NCBI GenBank assembly: GCA_033398695.1
Contig: CM065806.1
Location: 40,077,001 to 40,141,000 of the forward strand
Source: Orobanche coerulescens
Lineage: Eukaryota; Streptophyta; Magnoliopsida; Lamiales; Orobanchaceae
Direction: 5' to 3'
DNA: 64,000 bases
The notes below the pieces were generated by a model, which was not told the origin of the DNA, searched no databases, and saw only the letters and a list, made by a program, of their open reading frames with translations. Positions 9,813 to 20,835 of the stretch are shown piece after piece (position 1 is the stretch's first letter; the number at the start of each line of letters is the position of its first letter). A program made the position numbers and the translations under genes.

Positions 9813-12341
9813 ATGGAAACTTACTTTGAAGGCGTAAACATGAAAGCTGTCAAGGACCAGATTATCTTCTCACTGGTCGTTGATTTTGAAGGGCTCTTGG
9901 AATCAAATCTGGAAAACTACGATGTACTTGACATTATCCGTTCGATGAAGCTGAATGGGATTTATCCATTTCTGGATATCAGTCCCAAACATCTGTACAA
10001 GGAGGACGTTATCACATTCTACTGCGAAGCCCGTGTGATTGAAGCAAGAATTAGGAGCACTGTCGGTGGAGTACAAGTTGACATCTCACCGGAGACGATT
10101 CGTAAAATTTTTGGTATGAAGCATCGTGGCATAGCGGTCGAGGCCCTCAAGCAGACAACAGCCGACACCTGGATGAAGATTAAGGCGGACGATCAGCCGG
10201 CGAAGCTAAAGCTCACAGCCAAGAGGAGCGAAATCAAAAAGGTGTATCGGTATGTGTTGGACATCACCAACAAAATCTTCATGGGCATGGCCGGAAGTTA
10301 CGACCAACTGTCGTCGGCCAAATTCATGGTGATGGGAGCACTTATTCAGGACGAGCCAATTGATTGGTCAAACTATATTCTCAGGCAATTGGTTCGCGAG
10401 GTCAACAAGGCCGAATGGCTTGTTGAAGAGAAGAAATTCAGATCCAAGCTGGCATTTGGAACGCAGCTAAGTTGAATCTTGGAGAAGATGGGTGTGGTAA
10501 AGGGTAATACTGACCCCTTCCACATCAACAAGAGACTTGGTCATTTGGACCAAGAGACTTTAAGGAAGCTAGGAAACAATAGAAAAGCAGCCCAGATGAT
10601 AAAAGAGTTGTCTGATTCAAGGACCTACTACAAGCCTTCATCAGACGAGTCGGACCAGCCTGCAGACGACAACCCTCCTGCAGCCAAGTCGGATTCGGAG
10701 TCAGACGACACGCCCATTGTTGTTCGTTTCAAACGAAGGGGACCAGCCCCTGGTGAGCCATCCATCATTCATTCATCACCAGAACCTTCACCAAAAAGGC
10801 CCAGGCGACTGCAGTTCAGCAAAGAGGAGTAGCCACAACAATTTCCCAGTCCTGCAGCCAGGTCGCCTATCCACCTGGAGGACCAGCCTGCTCCGGGCAG
10901 CCTGGAGACTCAGATAGTTCCCCTCCTCACTCCAGCATTCATTTCAGAAGAGGAGGAAGCAGGTTTAATTATTTCCATCCCTGAGGCTAATTACACTTTT
11001 CACTTGCTGGACAACAATATTTTCAACTTATCCTTAGAGCAACTTAAGTTGGTTAAACCACAAGCTCTAAAACACTCCTTTATCCACATTTTTGAAGAGT
11101 GGAAAGTTTTTAAATCACTGTCTTTTACTAAACTTCAAACCTATGTTGAAACCAGTGGTTGGGGATATCCCCAAGCCACAGAAGATGTACTGATACATTT
11201 TTGCAAAGTATCAGACACAATTTTGATTCTTCAGGAGAATTGGTTCATGTCCAATTTCAAAACCAACATGGACCAATTTATCCACTCCATAATGTATAGC
11301 ATTTTTGATGGATCTTTTGGAAAAGAAGATGAGGAGGAAGAAGAAAAGGAAATGAGAATAGAAGAAGTGAATGGAGAAGTAAAAGAAGAATAAGTTATTG
11401 TCATTGATGATGAAGAAGAGAGACAGGAAGGAAGGGAAGAAGAAAATTGTTTATTTGAAAAAGAAACTGGAGCAGAAGAAGTTGAAAAAATGGTGGAATT
11501 GGTAGATGAAGAAGAAGAAGAAGAAGAAGGAGAAGAAGTTGAATAGGAGGATGGGGAAGAAAAGGAGGATGATGACAAGGAAGATGATGAAGAAGATGAT
11601 GAGAAAGATAAAAAGGATGATAATGATGATGATGATGATAATAGTGATGATGATGATAACGACAAAGATGAAGGAGGAGATAAGAAAGCTGAGAAAGAAA
11701 ATCAGGATGATAAGGAGGAAGAAAAAGAAAAAGGAGAGGAGTTAGAAAAGGAAGAAGAAGAAAAAGAGAAAGAGCCAGAAAAGGAGCCTGAAAGAGAAGC
11801 TGCAGACAAGGCTGGGGTACCTACCCGGTATACCAGCCTAGATGCAGAGTTGGCTGAAGACTCCAGATCGGGGACACCTGAACAGACCCCATCTGGAATA
11901 CCAGCTGCAGACAGAAGTCTGCAGTCAGGTGGGTCATCTGCACGCCTACCTGCAGGAGTAGAGGGCTCAGGCGAGTACTCTCTACCAACATCACAGATTT
12001 CACCTGCGATGACCAAGCTGATAAGACAAATAGTTAAAGACACTATTGGAGAACTACTTGCTTCTCAGGTCACTCCTGATCTTAAATCCATCAATGCAAA
12101 AATCGATACCTTGCTGCATCAGGACGCCCCTCAACCTCCTCCTCCTACAAACAACATAATGCCTTTTGGCATGTCTGACTGGATGCATCGAATGGAGCAG
12201 CAGTTGACCACTTTGGTTGATGCTGGCAAAAAGGGGGAAGAAAGGATTCAGGGGAAAGGCAGCAAACAAGGAGAAATAAGGGAAGTTCAAGAGCTGAGAT
12301 CTAAGAAGAAGCAGGATGACCAGTTAATCACTACGTCATAA
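9813..12341 (+). pseudogene. SIRE-1 accessory (env-position) ORF, four in-frame stops
   Basis: A single frame of about 842 codons runs from the ATG at 9813 to the TAA at 12339-12341, broken by TGA 10473, TAG 10830, TAA 11391 and TAG 11544. Residues 1-220 form a globular domain with VDISPETIRKIFGM. A low-complexity middle (about 11300-11790) is almost all Glu/Asp/Lys from GAA/GAT repeats. The C-terminus has a predicted helix pair (MTKLIRQIVKDTIGELL, SDWMHRMEQQLTTLV). There is no signal peptide or clear membrane segment, so the env label reflects position only. The first domain resembles proteins annotated as putative plant transposon protein. Function unknown. Confidence 0.75.
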
Positions 12342-12535
12342 GTGCTCATATGCAACGTATATTTCCAGTGTTGCAAGGAAAAGTATTGCAATAGCCCTCT
12401 GATCTTTGGTCTTTTGCAATACTACTCAATTAGTGTTGCACTAGACCTAAATGCACTGTTGCAAAAGACATTAATGCAACACCAACCTAAAGTGTTGGAT
12501 TATACGTGAACTTAAAAGCGTTGCAATAGACTAAA
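12342..12535. repeat. Cluster of GTTGCAA motifs
   Basis: About eight TTGCAA/TGCAAC motifs in both orientations occur within 190 bp: TGCAACG, GTGTTGCAAGG, ATTGCAATAG, TTTGCAATAC, GTGTTGCAC, TGTTGCAAAAG, ATGCAACACC, CGTTGCAATAG. Dense short motifs in mixed orientation are typical of the subterminal regions of plant class II elements, notably CACTA. No terminal inverted repeat or transposase is visible, so the assignment is tentative. Confidence 0.45.
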
Positions 12536-12940
12536 TCATCTTACTAATTACGAAAAATAATATAAATATTTTCAAAAAAAAAATACCGTGAAATTTAAAT
12601 ATTTACACTAAAACAAAATAAATTATTTAAATTTGTTTAATAATTTTATAACAGATTTTTTTATAAGAGCACATATAGCCTTTACTTAAAAAAAAATCGG
12701 ATTAAAATTAATAAATTTAAAAAATCTTAAAAAAAAATTCTTAAAATTATAATAAATAAAATATTATATGAATACATATATTTTTATTTTGAATTATAAT
12801 TTAAAATTAAAAGAAACAATTGAATTTATACATTCAACTCTTTAAAATATAATAAGAAATGTAAATTAAAATTTATTTATATTAATATCATAAAAATTTG
12901 AAAAATAATAATGCATTTTTCTACATATATATCCTACTTT

Positions 12941-12957
12941 TACACACACACACACAG

Positions 12958-13013
<56 letters not shown>
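12941..13013. repeat. (AC)n-(TA)n compound microsatellite
   Basis: An AC run at 12941-12956 is followed by GTCA and then an uninterrupted TA run to 13013. The TA tract codes for a spurious Tyr-Ile run in one frame. Confidence 0.98.
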
Positions 13014-13015
<2 letters not shown>

Positions 13016-13109
13016 CTCCTACTACTCTAAAAGAAGGTATGTCCTATACAGTCGAAATCGCATTTTTGAATATAGCGGCTCTTTCATTCTCCTTTACGTG
13101 TCTTTCTCT

Positions 13110-13230
13110 TTTTTTTCATTTGGTTGACTTTCCTGCTTCATCCTTTTTGACATGTCTGTTCCATTTATTTTCTCTTCATTTCATTCGGTCGACTTCACTG
13201 CTTCATGTTTTTCAACATGTGTGCTGCATC
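13110..13230. repeat. Imperfect ~60-bp tandem duplication
   Basis: Two units share TTCATTTGGTTGACTTTCC / TTCATTCGGTCGACTTCAC, then TGCTTCAT and TTTTT[GC]A[AC]ATGT. Several substitutions separate them. Confidence 0.7.
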
Positions 13231-14729
13231 TGAGTACAAGCTTCTGTACCTTGATCTCTCTCATCGGATTCAATAATTTCTTCTCGGACACCTAAATTCA
13301 ATCATTTCAAATATAATGCCAGCAATTCATAGACACACAGGTAATTGCGTGAATACATCCAGATAATGAGGCACAGATCTAGGGAAGGTAAAACAAACCA
13401 TTGCGATACGGTGGTTGACGGTGGAGGCGCGGCGGCAGCGGATTTGTGCGGAAATGAGTTGCGAGCCCTTTTACAGAGTGAGATGAATGAGCTAGGGTTT
13501 TCTGTGGTGTACGGTTCTGGATGCGAATGACAATTGTGCCCCTGGTTTATTTATTTTTATCCTCGGAGTTATATAACTAGAAAATGAAATTATCAGTCAT
13601 GTTATTTGTTCTTCTTTGTTTTACGATTTTTTTTAGATTCATCATTCTCTTCGGGTGCTGATTTTTTTTTTCTATTTTTTGTCTCTTTTCAAGTTTTGTT
13701 TCGTGGGCTGCTGCACTGGTGAGATTGTTCTTAGGTAAGTATCATTTATTTTAACACATAATATGATTGGTATGTGTTGGAATTCTGATTCTCTGTTATA
13801 TAAAGTCAATTTTTCCTGTTATTTGTTCTTCGTTGTTTTATGTTGGTGATTGATGTTTTTTGATTAACATTGTCAATTTGGATGCGGTTGTTTTTAGTGT
13901 CATACAACTATTGTATTTGTTGTATTTGTGGGTTGCCTCACCTTTCGGATTAGCGAGGTGGCAAAGAAAACTCATATACAGCGTAGATGCACAGATTATG
14001 GGAGTTCATCGACTATTTGATTTCTGCAAGCCTTTTTTTTTCAAAGACGGTATTTTCAGAGATCAGAGTCTACCCCCTCCCCTCCTCAGGCCACCGCCGA
14101 TGCCGTCTTCTATCAGAGAAGCGAGTTGTCTCTCATTAACAGTTATGAACAAAGCTTTTTCTTATGATATTATGTTAGAGGCACAAGAATCGTAGCACTG
14201 CACTTTTAGATTTGGGGCAACTGGACATGTGTGCACGTTTCTACTTTTGGGAAGATCATACTTTTGATAAGAATTCTTCTTTTATACCAATATTTCGGCT
14301 ATATACATGCTTTATTCTTATTTGCCTTTACCATAAATCCCATAGGTTCGGCTTTCAGGCTGAATATCTGCTAATGCAATTCAATATGTGTTTCTTAACT
14401 CTACTTGTGTTATGGCAGTCAATTATGTGTGTATTGTTATCTGCTAATGCAATTCAATATGTTTTGCTAGTTTAGTGTTTTTTGTGGGATCCCTATGAAT
14501 GGCGTTGTTATGCGTGCTTTTTTTTTTTGCTGCTGGAATGATTGGAGATGGTGACGCCATGGCTGTTTTGCTGAGTGGCAAGTTTCGGATGCCCACAGGT
14601 CGCGGGTACGGATGTGGATAGGCACTTTTTAATCAGAGTTGGTAAAAAGCTCGACGGGACTTTCTTTTAGTTTCTTTATATTGAAACATTATATTGAATT
14701 AATATTATGCAGATTTCTTAAAATTAATG

Positions 14730-14769
<40 letters not shown>
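14730..14769. repeat. (TA)n microsatellite
   Basis: Uninterrupted TA dinucleotides over about 40 bp in an AT-rich context. Confidence 0.98.
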
Positions 14770-14771
<2 letters not shown>

Positions 14772-15105
14772 CAGTCTGAAGATTGGGTCAGGCGGTCCGG
14801 ATGTTCGGGGTCTGGTCGTTCGGGTAACAATTTAACTCTCTACATCTCTACATTGTTAATTTTCATACATGTTCTCTACATTGTAAATTTTTGGAAATGT
14901 GATTGGTTGAGTATGTAATCTTAAGGCCGCTTTAGTTAAACAACAGATTGCCATTGTCTCGCTCAGTTCATTTCCAGTTTGATTAGAACAGTAGAGAAAA
15001 CTTGCTGAGTTTTTGATGAATGAGCACAAGCTTGAGCTATATATAATTGGGCCGGCTAGCCTATATGCAAACTAACAAAATTCACGTGTTCATGTTTAGG
15101 GTTGA

Positions 15106-16376
15106 TGTAACACCCCGAGATATTCGGAGTATATTACAGCGCCGTGGACCCCTACATGGAACCCACCAGGCTACAACAAGAAAACACCACTCGACTAACC
15201 ATCTCGGTTAGCGAGGACACACACTTAAACGATATGACATATAAAGATACGCCTGGAGCAACCGGAGAAATAAGCATCATCCGACAATGTAACAATTTAA
15301 AGTAATACAATACGGAGTTTGAAATGAAAAGCCTAAGTACTCGCGAGTATAATCTATAAGTTTATAATTGTGGGAACAACCATATCGAAATGGACAAAAG
15401 AAATAAGAAGAACCAAATGCACATGTCAACGACCCTGGCCAACATCCTCGTACTGTCCCGGCGCTCGCTCGTTCGGATAATCATAACCTGAAATCCATAA
15501 CAAGAATTTCCCCAAAACGGGTCCCCAAAGGGGTTAGCAATTACGCTAGTACAAGTAATCAAGGCAAACTAATCGCTTACACATTTCATAGTACATGCAC
15601 CAAAATCAATTTCAAAAGCAAAACCAGACATGTCTTTTCCGGAAACAAACAGTCAAACAATTTGCCTTGGGAACAGGGTAATACCATTGATCCCGCCCGA
15701 GGCCTCTAAGGACCCTCCCGAGCTGGCCATATCGTAAAACAAAACATGCACATGCATCGCCTTGGGAACAGGGTAATACCATTGATCCCACCCGAGGCCT
15801 CTAAGGACCCTCCCGAGCTAGCTAGCTAAACAAACTCATGAATCCAGGACTCAACCCTTTGGACTCCCTCCGTGATCCCGTCGGACCATCCCGAGGTGAG
15901 CAAATCACACACAAAATATATTACCATTTCATGTTAAGCATAAAGGTTTCCAAAAATACTTGCCTTGAATAATTGATGACGCAACGAACGGAAAGGATAA
16001 TCACCGACGAACGCTAGGAATCAACGGAACCGAACCTAACGATTCGAAGAACATAATCACAACCAACTCTAGACGAATACGGAAATGGAATACACCCGCA
16101 AACCCGCCTACGATTCATGTATATTTGTACAAAAATAATAACGAGGGCGGACCACAACCAAACCCTCTCGATTTCGCAAAATCATGAAAATATACCATGA
16201 ATCCGTAGGAAAACTAATGATATTGACAAGATTAACCATATTCATCATGAATCCACCAACAAAACGGAATGAATCGGACAAAAATCCTAAAACCCCCAAT
16301 TTATCTAAAAGTAGGGTTCTAAGAGATTAACCATATTCATCATGAATCCACCAACAAAACGGAACGAATCGGACGA
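15106..16376 (-). repeat. Ty3/gypsy LTR fragment C (family B-like)
   Basis: The low end TGTAACACCCCGAGATATTCGG closely matches the low end of LTR B, so this is the 3' end of a minus-oriented LTR. Its U3 end is missing: homology stops where SIRE-type LTR sequence begins near 16377. It contains a 61-bp unit duplicated at a 95-bp period (15664 and 15759, GCCTTGGGAACAGGG) and a second duplication (CATATTCATCATGAATCCAC at about 16237 and 16333). No PBS is recognisable on its left, so it is probably a truncated solo LTR. Confidence 0.65.
15664..15819. repeat. 95-bp-period tandem duplication in LTR C
   Basis: GCCTTGGGAACAGGG to CCTCCCGAGCT occurs at 15664-15724 and 15759-15819 with one substitution (CGCCCGAGG versus CACCCGAGG). 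The linker between the units is unrelated. Confidence 0.95.
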
Positions 16377-16867
16377 AAATCCCAAAACCCCCAATCATCA
16401 AAGCATACAACAAATGTTTGAACTTGTTCTACCCTACCTTTACATTGAGATCAACCTTAGCCCTATGTGGACTAAGTCCTTGCTTGTTCCGACCTGTGTG
16501 GGAAGAATAGCACTCCAGATGAAGCTTCAATATGTTTGAGAAGAAGCAAGTCGAAAGAGCCAAAGCCAATCTGTGTGAATGGCCCAAGCTGTTGTCATTG
16601 TATTAATATGTGTAAACAATACAGGGACATGTTTAGTTAAAGTCACGTAGTTGTGTACATAGTGATTTTAATAAACATTTTACTCCTATGTGGAGGACCA
16701 GTGTATGTAAAGAGGTTTACCTCGAACCACTTATATTTGTGTGTATTTTACATTTTCTCCTTACTGTTTTCATATCCATCTGTGATTTAAAGTATACATA
16801 TTGAGAAACCCTATACTCATCAAGCAAACAGGAGATTACCTAGTTGCTATATTTATCTATATAGAAT
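16377..16867 (+). repeat. SIRE-type LTR fragment, inverted relative to SIRE-2 LTR
   Basis: Reverse-complement similarity to 19680-20130 runs over almost the whole fragment. For example GAACTTGTTCTACCCTA at about 16420 matches the complement of about 20090, and the GTGGAGGAC and AAACAGGAGATT blocks also pair. It ends at 16867, where SIRE-2 pol sequence in the other orientation begins, so a rearrangement joined two copies. Confidence 0.75.
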
Positions 16868-19553
16868 TTGACCAAGAACTGTTTGTCACGGAACTGGCTA
16901 ATACTAAGTAGATTATACTGTATGCCTTCAACATAGGATACGTCAGTGACTTTAAACTTTCCTATAAGCAGGGTCCCTTCCCTCTTGTTCTTCCTTTGGA
17001 TTTGTCACTGAATCATGCTTTTGAACCACGACCTTCTACGTAATCTGATAGCTTGTTAATATCTCCTATCATATGCCGAGAATATCCGCTGTCGAAGTAC
17101 CAGATGTCTTTTTTCTTGATATCCTATAAACGAAGAATTAAGTAGATTTAAATCCTCTTTCATTATTGGCTCCATAGTTGTTAGTGCCTTTTGGTACCCA
17201 ATTTTGCCTGACAACAATTGGTTTATTGTAAGTTACTTTTGGTCCAATCTTGCGATATTTACGTGGTGCAGGCACGTATTCGCTGTAATCGAGATTATTA
17301 TGCATGAAAAATCTAGGTTTTGGTTCTAGTACGATTGCCGTCTCGGATGGGGAACCATTTTCTTCGGCTTTAAAGCTTACCTTACAGGTTTCTAGTTGGA
17401 TCCCCAGATCTATTGCAGCACGGAGGCGTGTTTCCTGTATGAATAATGGGGCTCCTGTATCGAGTATCTAGGCGCACTGTACTGTTGGTAGTACTGCTGT
17501 GCGCGCCTCTGATACTCAGATAAAGCCTTCTTTCCGGATGGTTGATGGTGCTGTTCGTATGCTTGGGGAGCATACTGTTGATTTTCATTGCGTCTTACAG
17601 GTCTGGGAGGATGAGGTTTCCACTGCTAATGATATGAACTTGGGGGCGGAATTGCAGCCTTTGCTGTATGAGGAGGGGTGGTTGTAACCTTTACGGGACT
17701 CGGGGCCGCTTCATTTTCAGGTATGGGTTCTGCTCCCCTGACGAACATTGTACCCTTATGGGAGAACGAGTCATATCCTAAGCCACGTTTATCGTGGGCA
17801 TGCTGCCTAGTGCTTAGAATTTCTTCCATCCTTCTTGCAGATTTTTCAAATGATTTCAGGATGGTCTCGAGTTCTCCTTCTCATTTCTTTGAGAGTTTGT
17901 ACTTTAGCCTCGAGTAAAGCATAATCATTTGTCTTGCACTCAATACGAGATTTTGCCTCATTTAGATATTTTGCAAGTTGATGATTGTTTTCCATGAGTT
18001 TTCATAATTGACTTTGCTATTTTCACAATCCAAAGACATATTTTCATAGTTGTTTTTGAGCAAGTCATTTTCATCTTTCAGCTCTAGGTTTAAAATGACG
18101 AGCTATATATTTTATTGTTTGAGCATATCATGGGCTTTTTGAATGTTTTTAAATTTTTTCGTCATGTTTTTAAATGTATGCGATTCATTGATAGGAATAG
18201 TTGAGTTTGAGAGTACCTCAGCATCACTGTCATCATCATCATTTATTTCTTTGGCCATAAAGCACATATATGCTTTATCCTTAATTTCGCCGTCGGAGAA
18301 GTCACAGTCAGTTATTGCCTGTAGGCACTCATCAGTCTTCTTGGATGCGAGCGAGGCTTCTGATTCGCCTATCAGGGCCTTGAGCTTGTTTCTCCAGGCA
18401 CGCCTCTTCTCATCCTTTTCCTGTTGCTCAGCTTCGAGCAACTTTTGCACTTTTGGATGAGGACACTTATTTGCATAATGTCCTGGCTTCTGCAATTATA
18501 GCACAGGTTAGAATCTCCAGATGAAGGGGATTCAGAGCTTACCCTATTAAATGGTTTGGGCCTGTATGGGGCCTTTCCAGACTGCTTGATGAACTTCTTG
18601 AATTTGTGCATAAGCAGGGCTATCTCATCTTGGGACAGGATGTCATCGTCGATGTCTGCTACCTTGTGTGCCTATTTGGATGTGTTGGGTGCTGAATTAT
18701 ATCTCCTGTCAGATACAACAGCCAGTGTTGTAGTCTTGGCAGGTGACTCTTCAGATTTCTCTCATGTCTATATCATACTAGCTCGAATGCCTTTAGGTTA
18801 GCAAAGGGATCAAAAGTGGAAATATCATTTAAGTTACAGGACACACGGATAGCTATGGTTTTTATGTCCCATCGGGCAGGGAGTGATCTAAATATTTTTA
18901 AATTTTACTCCTTTTGGGTATACACTTTACCTAATGATTCAAGTTCACCGACAATGCCGGTAAATCTGAGGTCAAGCTCCTCAAATGTTTTTGTAGGTTT
19001 CATTCCAAACGACTCAAATTGCTGAGTTAGTTTAGAAATTTTCTTTTCTTTTGAGAGCTCAGTTCCCTCGCAAATGAGCTTGAGTTTTTCCCATATTTCT
19101 TTGGCTGTCTGACAGATTTTTACCTTAGAGAATGTGCTTTTGTCGAGAGTGACAAATAGCACATTCTTGGTGATAATCCAGGTTTGCACGCTTGTGCTCA
19201 TCGGCAGTCCATTGATCGTGCTCCTTCTCGATCATCTCCTTATAGGGTTGCCCTCACATTCTTACGGCTATATTGACCTTCATAATCTTGATAGATCCTT
19301 CCTGAATGACAAATATCATATCTTCGTGCATTGCTACAAGATGGGCTTCCATCCTAATTCTCCAGTCATCAAACTCATTAATTGAAAATATAGGAACCTT
19401 ATTTATCATGGAGATATCCATTTTATAAATAGGATAAATGATGAAAGTATGATGAAAATATAACACTAAAGTTTTCAAAAGCTACTGATTTGTGAATCTG
19501 ATTCAGTTAAAAATCGACTGATTTTTTGTAGAATCAACCACTCTGATACCACA
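16868..19553 (-). pseudogene. SIRE-2 gag, protease and pre-integrase remnant
   Basis: On the minus strand the order is PBS (19541-19551), gag N-terminus (FSINEFDDWRIRMEAHL near 19390), gag UBN2-like core (18905-19201, CQTAKEIWEKLKLICEGT), a zinc knuckle split by a frameshift near 18490 (CYNC in one frame, GHYANKC in the next), a Lys/Glu-rich stretch, then protease (DSGYSRHM near 17090) and pre-integrase (YNLLSISQF near 16900). It ends abruptly at 16868 before the integrase core. Many frame breaks. It differs clearly from SIRE-1 in gag, so it is another SIRE family. Confidence 0.75.
19541..19551 (-). other. SIRE-2 primer-binding site
   Basis: CTCTGATACCA is the reverse complement of TGGTATCAGAG, the initiator tRNA-Met PBS, two bases from the LTR edge. 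Confidence 0.85.
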
Positions 19554-20834
19554 TGTTGGCCACAGAGTATACAGTAAATAGCTTAGAAAGAGAGGATACA
19601 ATAAGATCTATGTTTTTCAAAGTTATTTGCATAGCGTAAGACTAATATTGAGTTGCTGTAAATACAATAACTAGACAATCTCCTGTTTGCTTGATGCATA
19701 CGGGGTTTTCTCAATATGTATACTTTAAATCGCAGGTTGATATTACCACTGTAAGGACAGAATGTAAAATACACACAGATATACGTAGTTCGAGGTAAAC
19801 CCCTCTACATCCACTGTCCTCCACACAGGAGTAAAATGTTTATTAAAATCACTACGCACACAACTACATAACATTAACTAAACATGCCCAAGTATTGTTC
19901 ACACATATTGATACAGTGACAACAACTTGGGTCGTTCACACATATTGGCTTTGGCTGTTTCAACTTGCTTCTTCTCAGACAGATCGAAGCTTCATTTCCA
20001 ATGCTATTCTTCCCACATAGGTTTGAACAAGCAAGAACTTAGTCCACACAGGGCAAAGGTTGATCTCAATGTAGAGATAGGGTAGAACAAGTTCAAATAG
20101 CAGCTGTATGGTTTGATGATCGTCAGCTGTACGATGTGCTGTTTCCTTTGAGGAATGTATATTTCTTCGCTTTCATGATACTGTATGCTCAGGAAATATA
20201 CTGCTCTTTCTTTAGCTTGATATTCTGATTATCAGATCTAATTGTCAGATTTATTGCGCGAGATAATTACTTGTATATCTGAAGTCCTCTTCTTGGGGTT
20301 ATTTACAACATTGGAAATAGATCAGTTATAAATGTAGCCTTTGGCTGGTTGGTGAGATGAGACAGCACTTATTGGAGGCTGCATAATGTTTAAATTAAAG
20401 GCGATCCGCATTTAATGCTTCAGACATTCTCTTTGATTTAGCATTAAATGCTCTTCAGTGCATTCAGGTTGTTGTCTCCTTCGCCTGTATTAAATGGTAT
20501 CCTTTCAGCATTAAATGCCACTTTAACTGTGAATACGTTATGAATAAATAATATTTATTTCACAATGGTTTAAAACTTTTCTTCAGTCCTATTGGATGTG
20601 TTTCACTTTTCCTAAGTAAAACTCCTACAGTAAGATAGTTGTATCCAACTTCTTCAACTCTGCTTTATAATAATGTAGACACTATAGGATCGAACTATAT
20701 AGGAAGATCTCTTGCTATACGGACGGGCTGTATGAAGTTTCCTAACAGCTTCCATACTTGGAGCAAAATGCTGACTTTGAAGACTTCATGATGTATGGTG
20801 GCAATTATCAAAACAATGCTGTATTTTTCCAACA
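19554..20834 (-). repeat. SIRE-2 5' LTR (1281 bp)
   Basis: Bounded by TGTTGG and CCAACA, perfect 6-bp inverted termini, with the PBS just inside. Minus orientation follows from the PBS and the gag direction. No direct LTR partner lies in the window; the only related sequence is the inverted fragment at 16377-16867. The right edge abuts the C3 element exactly, so this element and C3 meet at an insertion or deletion breakpoint. Confidence 0.85.
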
Positions 20835-20835
20835 C

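Larger units (their letters stand above)
4390..12341 (+). mobile_element. SIRE-type Ty1/copia element (SIRE-1), no LTRs, degenerate
   Basis: Order is gag, protease, integrase, RT, RNase H, then a long extra ORF, the layout of the SIRE (Sirevirus) lineage. Lineage signatures include the protease start WFVDSGCSRHMTG and the pre-integrase phrase LKYNLLSISQFCD. The left end is cut inside gag at the LTR B junction. The right end is lost near 12342. No LTR, PBS or PPT of its own is present. Numerous stops and frame changes show it is inactive. Confidence 0.85.
12536..15105. other. Region without retrotransposon homology
   Basis: This 2.6-kb stretch has no recognisable gag or pol and no LTR. It opens AT-rich (12536-12940). 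It contains two TA microsatellites, an imperfect 60-bp duplication (about 13110-13230), a GC-richer patch (13400-13510, including GCGCGGCGGCAGCGG) and T-rich tracts. A 61-codon ORF (13345-13530) and others are short and match nothing I recognise. It could be a class II element interior, a decayed gene 5' region or low-copy intergenic DNA. Confidence 0.4.

Noticed and set aside
11231..11665. Minus-strand serine-rich ORF
   Set aside because: It is the antisense of the GAA/GAT acidic tract of the SIRE-1 accessory ORF; composition alone keeps it open.
12898..13233. ORF with Tyr-Ile run resembling a membrane protein
   Set aside because: Coded by the TA microsatellite and a T-rich tract.
13345..13530. 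61-codon ORF as a host gene
   Set aside because: Too short, no recognisable domain, no supporting context; kept only as a possible remnant within the unassigned region.
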